A stretch of DNA of 64,000 nt from Alentia gelatinosa (Eukaryota; Annelida; Polychaeta; Phyllodocida; Polynoidae). The notes below the pieces were generated by a model, which had not been told where the DNA came from, did no database searches, and saw nothing but the letters and a program-made list of their open reading frames with translations. How positions within the stretch are numbered: position 1 is the first letter of the stretch; every line of letters begins with the position of its first letter. Of the stretch, positions 27,101 through 37,214 are shown piece after piece. Position numbers and translations under genes: made by a program. The stretch lies in contig OX465579.1 in the NCBI GenBank assembly GCA_950022655.1, forward strand, positions 49,145,950-49,209,949. The letters run 5' to 3'.

Positions 27101-30100
27101 CAGTTGAATAAACTTTTCAAACCTAAGGCCAGGATAAGTGAAGGACAGGATCAAGTTTTGGCACAAAATCCTGAAGGTGGGACTTCTCCTCCAAATTGTA
27201 CTAACTCGTCCAAAGTTGTCCTCTGAAAAGGACAGCTAGAGGGTAGTCCTAGATGTAGCTTGTTCTCTTGATATAATATGGTTTTAATTGAATGCAAAAG
27301 ACCCAGCCTCATTTTAAGGATAGAAAGAACCCTTTAGAGGACCTCGATCCCTGCTCCTATCCAGTGCAAACAATTTGGTTGTTTTACTTATATCTCGGTC
27401 TTTGATAACCCTTCCAGCAAGAACTATGGCTAGGATGTCTGGTATTGACAACAGGAATAAGATAAAGTTTGAAACGCGGAATCTCGAAGCTTAAAGTTTA
27501 GGCAATGAACCAACGTGCAGAACACCAACAAAGACTCATTGTGTCACCAAACACGGTATATTTCTGGGTAAATGCACAGCAGGAAAGGTAAACCCAACTC
27601 TTGTTGTTGAGCAGACTTTTTAGGGTACCCCGAGATGACCTTTCTCACTATATCCCCTTTTTGTTGAACAGAAAAGTATGATAAGGAGAAAACTGGAGAG
27701 TGTGGATAAATACGAAACAAAGAAAATATAAACAAATAACTGGTACACGTAGGCCAAGTTATGGCGAGGTCGTCCACGCCACATTTCCTAACGCTTTTTG
27801 AATTTTAACGTTTTGCGTCATAGAAATTACCGGGGATATATCACACCGAATTTGAATCTATGATCAGGAACGAAATATAGCAAAGTAATGATGATCAAAC
27901 CCTTGGTCACCACAATATATGCATTCAAGAATCAAAACACTGAACCACACCACACACCCATGCCAGCGTATGTGAAGGTATGTGTGGTCTAGTCCCTGCA
28001 TAGGGAAGGTGTTGGCGGATGCGATGGCAGAGTGGGGGATAAATGGGGTACAGGTGAATGAATAGGGTATTACCCGAGGTACTTACCTAAGTACTGAAGG
28101 GGAATTGATGTTCCTACGAGCCTAGGGCACTCTTGGAGCAGGAAGGACCAGGGGAGACGGTGCATCAAAAGAGGGGGTAAACATGTGGGAACAATAGGTT
28201 CCTTTCCTCTGGGTATCACATGGCGCCGGTAGGGGGTGGGGCTGATTCTACTGGGCCTGGACCCGGGTGTTCTTCGAGGACCCTTAACCTGGTTCCTCAG
28301 CCGAGTCACGGTCGACGCTTCAATCCGTCACCCCGTCACCTAAAAGTTGCCGAACAGGACACGCCACAAGTCTCCCTGTGTGATATGTGCGCAGATCAGG
28401 ATCCGTAACCAAGTGAAGTGTGACGAGAACAAGGTGGCAGCACGTAGTCTGCAGTCACGTGCTAAGACCCCTCCGCCCGCGCCCCCACCTTTCCAAACCT
28501 CCCAACACCTCTCCAGGTTCAAAGCAGACATTCGGAATTTCGGTGGGTTGAATGCTTCATGAGGCTATTCCTGTATCCCGAGGCGAACACCGATCTAGAT
28601 TCCTGTACTCAGGTCCTTGGTCTCAATCATTAGTGATCTGAGTAGCCCTGGGGATATATTTCAGTGGAACGGATGTTTTCTAGTGGCCTACAGCCCTTTC
28701 TAAACACTTCCATTGGCATTCCTAGGATGTTTCTCAAGTAAGCATGTAGAGACCTCCATTTTCTCTTTTCCTTTTAAAAAAGTTTAATTTTTTTGGAAAA
28801 CTAAATAAACTGTGCCACGAAGTCCTCGCGTTCCCCTGAGGTGAATCTGTTCAAGTGTCAGACACACACACACAATAGAGTTTAAAGAGAAGATACTGGA
28901 GTAAACAAGCTGTTGGGTGCAGTTTGCCTGTACATGTATATACATCCCACTAATGACTCATTTTGTGCCTCAGAAGGCAAACCTAGAAGTAGTAAAGAGT
29001 TCGCCATCTATGCCCCTGTCCATATGGGAAGTAAACAGAAGGATGGCCTTGCAGGCCGATCTCTTTAATGACAATCTTCTGTGTAAGCAGTACCGGGTAT
29101 TGCAGTATACTCAAAGCCATGAGAGATAATTATGTATATTATTGTATAGGGAACAGAGCGTATCCTAGCTCCATGATCATCCGGAAGTTCCAGTGTAACT
29201 CGTGAGATGAAACCACTAGTTGGAGAGACAAACTATATATATGCTATATTGCCCATTGATAATTCAGAGCCAAGCCAGAAGGGGCGCTAAATGTTTTGGT
29301 CTCGAGGGGGCAATTGGCCGCCAGGCAAAAAGCCCTCCTGTCCCCTATTACTTAAATCAGAGAGATCAGACGAAAATATAAAGCAATCACTGTACGAGAA
29401 TAGCTTTAATTTGGTATAATCACGTAGCTTCTAGTAGAGAATGTGACGCTAATGCATGATGACGTCCATGGTTACCTATATAAATGGTCGCAATTTGAAC
29501 GCTAAAAGCTCAGGTCTTGGTTTGACATGCCGTTAACGGACAGCACGAGTTTCACTATTTAGAGATTTATTCTCTGCTTCTTGAGATGCGTTAACAGCCA
29601 GTCTAGTTGCACCGTGAGAGTCTCAGTCTGACTGGATTGTGCATGCGCAATATTCTATTATAGACTTGAGTGTCTTTAAGTTGGATATTGCATCCACAAT
29701 TCATTTTGATTCTTTTTTCCTATTAATTTCTTACATTGTACTTGAATCACTGAAAGACTCTCCAGACCATTCAACTCAGACTCACGCATATGTCATATAT
29801 AGATTCAGAGTTGCATATCTGCTATTGCAAGAAATAAATGGTAATATACTAATGTGTTTTAACACTAAATGGTACAAGGTTGCGATCAAGCATCCATTGC
29901 CATCACCTCGTTTTATCATATTTTGATTAAATGCAGGGAAGTCAAAGTAATATTATTTTCCTCAAACTTATAGAATTATTGAGTTTATAAACCCCTCTTA
30001 TATCATGTTCAATACACGAAACAAATCGTTGAAAGAGGGTCTCAAAGCCGAGTTCTATGATTTATGCACAAATTCGTGTACATAAATATCTTTTGAAAAG

Positions 30101-31742
30101 CTATTGGCAGGTGGGTTTAATATCCTAACATTGGGTAAGAAGCTGGTTGCTGACAAACCTTGGGGACGTAATTTATGTGATGGTGAGGAAGAAGATGATG
30201 AATGTAACAATAGTACTGTTGGCAATGTACTGTCCCATACCGTGCTGTTGTGTATTTGTCATGTAATGTCATGTAAAATATCTCTCTTTAAGATGATGCA
30301 AAAAAAAATGTCGGTATAAAAACATGAAGTCAAAGGACATATAGAAAATGTCAAACTACGGAAGAACAATCCTGGAAGGTTTACTTGACACTCAGACCAC
30401 CAGCTAAACGTAGTATATTCAAGTAAGTATCAACATCTGATGCAAACACGCCTCTATTTTTTGTCTTTCCTTTGGAGGTAGGTCACCTCTCCTTGTACCA
30501 AGCACCTTTGTCTCCTTTTGTACCTGCAGGGAAAACAAAGTAATGTGGACTCAGATGTAGGCGTCAACAGACAACTCCTCGACAAGGAGGTGAACTGAAT
30601 ACTAGGCATTCTTTTTTACTAGTATGCCATTTAGTATGGAATTCTCTGAAGCACCAAAGGTAGGCACCACAACAAACTCTGGGGAACTATTTTCTCTGGT
30701 TTCTGTTCTTGTTTTCTTTTTTTTCTTCAACGTTTGTAAATACTTCTTCGTCTTTATTCTTCATCATTATCTCTTTTGGGGTTCTGACAGATGTCTTGTG
30801 ATTCATCTACAGCAACAGAGAATCCGTGGATTCAGTCCTAGAAGGCCAAGCCATGCCTCATATAAATGAGAAAACTGGACCAGGGTGAACGAATTGAATT
30901 GTTACCTGTATTTTTTGCTGTGACATATGGACGTCAAACCCGCTAATAACCAAGTACCAATCAAATCACCCACCACTGACGCTAAATGTCTCACCTATCC
31001 GTGTCACATATTGAACCACGAGTACTATATTTGGACACTATTTGGATGTTTACATCAGAGAATAATTCCACACTTGACTGTGATCTATCAGGAAACAGTT
31101 CCTGGTCAGTACATCGGGTTGGTGAGTGTACCCACAGCGCTGGCCTTTTATGTATACCGCGGCGTACTATATAAAGTAGAGTGTATTGTAACTGGCAGCA
31201 TCCCAAGCCGCCATCACTCTGCATCACTGGATGTGGGCGGACTCTGCCAGGAGGATCCGGGCAGTTGACGATGTACACGAACCACGTTCAGGGGATGGCG
31301 GTAGGAGAGTGTGATACGTGTATAGACCATGAGTATATCTAGAGGCTCCAATATTGACCTCTCAGTGACCTCTCAATGAGCATATCACCAGTGGTTAAAA
31401 AAGGATTAACAGTACGGAACAAGAGAAGTGAGGATTAGGGTATAGAGACAAGCGTTTTGTATATTATGGGGTTATATATTTTTGAAATAGCTATGTGCAT
31501 ACAGTTTATGTATTTGCATGTGCGTATGTATGTATATCGTCTATGTATGTGGCATTTGTATGGATATGTATATGTAAGTACATATCTATGTGTGTATGTG
31601 TATACATGTACAGATATAGTCATTTATAGCCTTCTGTATTCAAGTGTCTCAACTGTGAATAAATACTATATCTAGTAATAAATATGTTATCTTGGCTTCA
31701 AATTTGGTCTTCTCTGGGGAAGAAAACAAACAGAAAACCCTT
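24108..31742 (-). other. Intron 1, third part
   Basis: About 7.6 kb. It contains a hammerhead-like half motif at 25054-25078, a 15-bp poly-G tract at 25222-25236, a GC-richer pocket at about 28200-28540 with a strong minus-strand donor just to its left (28080-28090, CTTAG then gtaagtacc), and a possible small plus-strand exon ending at 26972. No recognisable protein domain was found. Confidence 0.45.
25054..25078 (+). ncRNA. Hammerhead-ribozyme-like half motif
   Basis: The segment GGCGTCCGTGGGGCTGACGA, continuing GTCCC, contains CTGANGA (25067-25073), a GTC of the cleavage-site type (25057-25059) and the GTCCC stem seen in hammerhead motifs of Penelope-like/nereid retroelements. The matching second half (GGGAC-GAAA-C) is not found in the following 100 bp, so no active fold can be drawn. 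At best it is a decayed remnant. Confidence 0.25.
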
Positions 31743-31825
31743 CCTAACCCTAACCATTACCCTTTCCCTAACCCTAACCTATTCCCTAACCTTAACCCTA
31801 ATCCTAAACCTAAACCTATCCCTCT
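31743..31825. repeat. Degenerate interstitial telomere-like repeat
   Basis: About 80 bp of CCCTAA-type hexamers (CCCTAACCCTAACC, then variants such as CCTATTCCCTAA and CCTAAACCTAAACC). TTAGGG is the ancestral animal telomere unit. The block is impure and internal, so it is a degenerate interstitial telomeric sequence rather than a chromosome end. Confidence 0.75.
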
Positions 31826-31945
31826 AACTAGTCAGACCTTTCATTCTATATGGAAATGTCCTAATCATAAGTATCGAGTTCTCCAACCGAATTCTCCAAA
31901 ATTGGTCGAGTTCTCCAGACAACTACGGGTAGAGTTTTCCAGTTA

Positions 31946-32119
31946 CCGTACCAGAAGCGATGCAATGAATCCATGGCATCAGTGAATACCCTGAATTTTC
32001 CCTGCAATTGAGTGCGATGAATTCCTCGCAATAGGGGTCATAAACCCCGCCGTGGGGACGTTTATGGGACTATAAAACGTGTGCGACGATCGCATCGCAC
32101 CAGTGGGACCGGGCCTTTA
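31946..32119 (-). mobile_element. Harbinger-like MITE fragment (minus orientation)
   Basis: Read on the minus strand it begins TAAAGGCCCGGTCCCACTGG, then TGCGATGCGATCGTCGCAC, and aligns over about 175 bp with 50713-50890. Shared blocks include TTTTATAG-CCCATA, ATTGCGA-GAATTC-TCGCAC and GCGATGGATT-(G/C)ATCGCTTCTGG. The AGGC terminus next to TAA/TTA suggests the PIF/Harbinger group; the assignment is tentative. Confidence 0.6.
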
Positions 32120-33179
32120 GGGTATTCGCTTCCTTATTACCAGTATATTATACTCTAAATCTAGTAGTGCACACAGGTGGGAAACCCTGGAGGACACGCC
32201 TTCATACAGGTGTGCACGCCTGTGCCGTCGTGCCGCCACCACCCTACAGGTTTACCTCAGGCCAACACGCCCGACGCCTATCAAAACACTCCCCGTCTGT
32301 TTACCCACACGCAGCCCTCAATGTACGCCGTGTCGGGGTGGGGCGAGGCACAATACCGCATCCGACAAGTACACCAATGAATTATCCCTGTCTCTGTTGT
32401 ACCTCCAACTCCATGGAGATTGTCAAAGAGGTAGAGCTAATCAGATATGTCCTTGTCAAGTTCCCAAATGGCTTCTTATTGTAGAGTATCATGTAGTGAT
32501 CAAGAACTATTTCCTAAACATTCTAGTTTTGTCTGTATTGGGTTTGACAAGTAAAGGGTTGTAAGGGCATACATTGCTACTGACCAATACAGAACTAATC
32601 TGAACATAACATCCGACATCCGAGTGGAAAAACGGCAACTCCGCCTAACAATATATAGAATTGACTTTCATCTAGATCTTCTATACACTTATGTGAACTG
32701 TCTGGGATTTCTGCGATTAGCGCACTGGTTTCGATTTCCTAGTCTATATTTAATGCCTGAAATATTTCGTGTAGATTTACTACGCCGGTGAAATACATGT
32801 TAGCATCATGTTGATCAATGCCACCAATGTCTGTGTAGAGTAATTAGCGCTCTGTGTTGCACGGGTAGACAATATTTGCAGAGTTACACATGGATGTAGG
32901 TTATCCCGATTATCAATGAAAAATAAAACCCCCAAACCCAAAATTATCTACATACCACTATGTTCGAGATCGATATGGCTTCCATGGCAACTTAAGAAAC
33001 ACATAAAGCCATGTAACCTCCTTATTAAACACCATCATATTGAAACCACGTCTACATTTACACCATACCAGATAGTCCTATATGGAAACAAGGTGCTCTA
33101 TCACTAGGAATTTGTATGGGAAGTCGGGTCACGACAGACGTTGAGGGCATGTTCATGTCTATTTCAAAAATAAAAAATA

Positions 33180-33290
33180 CACTTGAACCCCGTTAAATGA
33201 ACGAACTGTCTGTTCATGACCGAAGTGGTCTGGTTTGCGGGGATGGTCCACTTAACGAGGTGTTCCGATATTAGGGTTCTATTGAACTCG
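33180..33290. mobile_element. pogo/Tigger-like terminal remnant
   Basis: The sequence TTGAACCCCGTTAAATGAAC at the left and CACTTAACGAGGTGTTCCGA with ...GGGTTCTATTGAAC at the right recall pogo/Tigger-type inverted ends (CAGT-GAACCCCGTTAA-type). It is short and eroded, with no transposase frame. Confidence 0.35.
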
Positions 33291-33760
33291 ATTAGCAATT
33301 ATGACCAGAGTAGTATCAAGAAACGTTATTCAGCTACAGAATATACTTGCCTGCAGATGGGAGACCCATTTAGACATTAGCAGTCGTCAAATGTCATGCT
33401 CAGTCAGACATACTTTCGGGTGGGGGAGAGGGGGCGCATTCAGAGATAGTGGCTAATCTATGCCTGCTATAATAACCACGAGCCCACATACCTTTGAAGC
33501 TAGCTAGGGATGTTTCTGTTCCTTTCATTCAGGATGGATATAATTGGATACAACACGCTTTAGTTTTGGTATGGAAAGTGAAATACCAAGTGAGAAGTCA
33601 TTCAGTTATGATCATTTCGAAAACAAGTTTTGAGACTTTCCTGTATTTTGAGTAAAACTAGTGCATGTACATTCTAACGGTGAATATTGCAGATTCCTAT
33701 ATACCTATGGCTGTACACTCTATGCTTACACCACGCTCTGGGGGGTGGAGTAACTATCTG

Positions 33761-33816
33761 ATACTACCCAAGGTTGGTATACTACCCAAGGTTGCCGTAT
33801 ACTACCCAAGGTTGAC
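33761..33816. repeat. Three-unit tandem repeat, 18-20 bp
   Basis: Three copies of ATACTACCCAAGGTTG followed by 2-4 variable bases. It lies just left of the foldback element at 33861. Confidence 0.85.
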
Positions 33817-33860
33817 ATTTAGACCAATCAGATTGTCTCTTATTAAACCACATTTGAAGG

Positions 33861-34030
33861 TATATAGGAATAGGGAAACCAAGTACCAGTGAAAGGAAGT
33901 CAAAATTACTCGGTAAGGCTTGGAAAAATTACTGCCCGCGGCCAGGGCCTTGGGCAGTAATTTTTCCAAGCCTTACCTCGTAAGTTTGACTTCCTTTCAC
34001 CGGAACATAGTTTCCCTCTATTCCCATATT
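33861..34030. mobile_element. Long-arm foldback element (hairpin of about 78-bp arms)
   Basis: The left arm 33861-33937 and right arm 33952-34030 are inverted copies at roughly 88% by eye around a 14-bp GC-rich loop. The inner part is nearly perfect (GTAAGGCTTGGAAAAATTAC on the left, its complement on the right). It is the strongest single hairpin in the window and looks like a relatively young foldback MITE. There is no coding content. Confidence 0.85.
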
Positions 34031-34554
34031 ATGATAAGTCGCCTGTAAATCTTTTTGATCAAAAGAAATATTAACTCTTAAGCGGCCTTGAAAATAGAAA
34101 TGGACAGTACTCTGTGACCTTTCACCCTGTCTGTAGGTTACGAAGTCGTATTTTATGGTTTAGCTGATTCCCATACACCTGCCCATTACATAATTTTGCT
34201 CAGCTGATGATATTGAGTCTTGTAACTTTTATTTTCTGGTCAATTTACCTCTAGTTTCACTTTGCTTCCTGATACCGCTTATGACTTGTCAGTGGGACAT
34301 CACGACCAGGGTCAAGTTTAGGTTAATCACGCCTCCTGTCACAACGGGTGACCACAATAACCTCCATTTACAGCATCACGACTCACGTCGTCTACAGGGG
34401 AGTTGGACGTTTTAGGTACCCTGTTGGTGTGTGGTACAACAAGACACCTCCCCCGCATTCTCACCCGCCATACCTATTTGGTCGTACCCTCCCGCCCCTT
34501 TCCGGGTCCCTATTGACGCCCGCCACCCTGTAAACCACCCAGTATGCAATACAA

Positions 34555-34700
34555 CGCGCCTCCTGGTACGAGCGGACATAACGAGAGCTGAGTGACGAGT
34601 GAAGAACGTGCGACGTCACTTCCGCCGGCGGCGTCGCTGGTTACCGGACGGAAAGGGTGTGATTGTCGGCGTGTGTTTGCGGTCGCACGCAAAACCGCCT
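34555..34700. promoter_or_regulatory. Promoter-like CpG pocket with CRE/ETS motif
   Basis: A CpG-dense stretch that includes GCGACGTCACTTCCGCC, which combines a CRE-type GACGTCAC with an ETS-type ACTTCC core, followed by GCCGGCGGCGTCGC. Such composites are common in animal housekeeping promoters. It lies inside intron 1 and no exon is visible beside it, so it may be an internal promoter or enhancer of the hillarin-like gene or of an unseen transcript. Confidence 0.35.
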
Positions 34701-35228
34701 CTTCATATTTCAGGAACAGGAGATCTAATGACACAGCAATAAGTAAAACCAAAGGTAATTAAGGGCGACAACAGAGGACGGCAGTGGTGGTATCCGTAGC
34801 GTGCAGCACTAACCCAGAGATTTATTTTCGGTCCGTGTCTCCCTGCAATATGGGGAGTAGGCCTAGGCCTGTGGATCACAGATCCCGAGATTTGAAGCAA
34901 TTACGGCGTTGTGTTCCGCGGCTGGCTTGTGATCTCTATAACCTAGATTCGACCGTCCCACGAGATGACACTGGTCGTAGCTATGGGATAATCCCGCTGA
35001 AAATAACATACCGGTAACATAAAGGTAATTTGGACACAAGTAAAGTCTCCCTCTTTCTTATGTAGGTGGTGTCACGAGAAAATGTGTGGAAAAAGTCTCA
35101 TGGATATCCTCTATAAATTTCAAGTAATTCCTACCAATTATTTTGAAGGACTTTAAGGTCATATGTAGCCTCTAATGTGATCATATTTCAAAAAGTCTCG
35201 TCACGAGGTCATTATTAAAGAGTACCGC

Positions 35229-35306
35229 CAAATCAGTACGTCACATCCGGGTTGTCTTCGTAGACGCTTTCACTTTCCGGAAGGTAGCACGTGACGTATG
35301 GGTGGT
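35229..35306. promoter_or_regulatory. Promoter/enhancer-like motif cluster
   Basis: Within 80 bp there are TACGTCACATCCGGGT, a palindromic TTTCCGGAAGG ETS-type core, and GCACGTGACGTA, which merges an E-box (CACGTG) with a CRE-like TGACGTA. Clustering of these motifs in an AT-rich intron suggests regulatory DNA; the motif names follow general consensus knowledge only. Confidence 0.35.
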
Positions 35307-37000
35307 GACTAATTTGTTTTGTGATGTTCGGATACCACTCCTTGACAGGTGAGGGGAAGTGTCAGTGTGTGTAGGAGGAGGGACGAAAGGGGAAGCTTTG
35401 GGGAGGGGGGGTTGGGGGGTGTCAACGCCAATAGAATTAGTTGCTTGACTACGCATACTTCACTGAACTGAAAAGAGTAGCCTACATTTCTAGGAAATCC
35501 TTTTCGAAACTGCCAATATCTATATTGCGTCGCAATTTGCATGTTTTGCTTCCCTTGTGTTGTAAATATATATTACATGGATATCGAATGAACGAGTTCC
35601 CAAGGAAAATTTGAATAGGCCTCTTACACAGGTGCAAATAAGACACACCATAAGACATGCACCACACTCAGCGGCAGTCTATGACATTCTATGACATCTA
35701 ATCACATCAGAATCATTTTGTGTAAGTATCTATTCTAATAAAAATGATTAAATTTTCCCCAGTACTTTTGTATGATGTGTTTGCTTGCCAAGTGAATTGA
35801 GCAGGAAGAATCCTGGAGAGACAACAAAGCGTCACGATATTCCCCGCCCGAGGCGAGTAACAGCATGAATAACGTACTTCAGCGAAGTGAAGGTCACATG
35901 TTACCTGAAAGTATGCCGGATTTCAGGTGAAACAACCTATAAGGCCTTTATTAATAGGTTTCTATTCAACTTGCATAAGTTTATATCACAGCCTACAAGG
36001 GGTATATCAAGTGTGTTGTTACTCTGAGCTGCACAGATGGAAACGTAATTATGACAATTTTCATGATGAATTAATTAAGTTTAGTAAGTTTCATAGCGGT
36101 TATCATAATTGGGTACATTACCTGAATTGGCATACTTTCGATTAGAGATTGGATTAGTCTATATATTCATAACTTGTGTCATTAGTAATTAGTATATTTA
36201 GCATATACAGAGAAACATAATCTGAGATACAATATTGGTATTTAGGAGCCATGTACATATACATGGCCTCTAAATATTTCAAAGATGGAGTAGATTGTGT
36301 TATATTTATCAAAGCCTACTTGTATATGAGAAACACCGACTTGAGTTCTTCATCTCATGATCAGACCACAGTGTCATGACAACGGACAAAATAGAATCAT
36401 AGAACTAGGGGACAAATGATTAAGAATTAAATAGTTTGTCTAAATTTGAGGACAAGTTAAGCATTATTCCAATAGTTATAAACCAACACAAATGTGCATT
36501 GTTGACTCTCGCTTCACCATAGGTGTAATAAACGAGTCACTACTGGGTCTCGTGATGAAGTGTGCGCCAGATGACGCTAACTTACTCATAGGTAAACAAG
36601 ACATCATAAAAATGACACATATAGGTCAGTGTCCATGTTAGCGAGCTGTAGAGCAAGTTAGCTGACCGCAACCTGCACTCGTCTGTGTTACTGGACAGAG
36701 ATCCAAGTTACTACAGTCCTAACTGCCTTTATCATCGCAAATTCGACCAATATTTTAAATTTTCTCATTTTCACTCTAGAGAGCAAAAACGCCGAACAAC
36801 ATATAATAATAGGCTGGGGTCCCTTGGTACCTATTCTCAATAAAAGAAATAATGCAAATGTCGATAACTAGAGTGTTAGAGAACGGTTTTCAATTATAAT
36901 CAAACTGTATTACTTGTAGCCGTAGCTCTCACCACTGTCAATGAGATGCAGGTCAGTTTCTCCAGTAGAAAAACGTCTTTATTTTCACTTCTATTTCCAG

Positions 37001-37214
37001 GCATGTCTGTGCTACCACCGCTAGGGTCTTTAAAATGGGCAACTTTACTGACTTATGCAAGCAAATTATTGACAATCATGAAACATGTCTTTCTCCTACT
37101 GCAGATACACGAGATTTGCTAGACACATACACCAGAAAATACTGGACTACTGGAGTCATGTATGGGAATTGCCTTCTACAGTATGTAGATAAACTGCAGT
37201 CCTCGATGCCATAA
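37001..37214 (+). CDS. Candidate terminal exon of an unidentified plus-strand gene
   Basis: After a good acceptor (cacttctatttccag) an open frame of 70 codons runs from 37002 to a TAA at 37212-37214, which overlaps an AATAAA at 37213-37218. The product is balanced and protein-like (ARVFKMGNFTDLCKQI, LLDTYTRKYWTTGVMYGN, LLQYVDKLQSS) with no low complexity. The frame opens at 36969, so a longer unspliced frame is possible; from the internal ATG it would give 59 residues. I recognise no family. It lies antisense within intron 1 of the hillarin-like gene. It could be a nested gene, a transposon-derived exon or chance; no upstream partner exon was confirmed. Confidence 0.35.
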
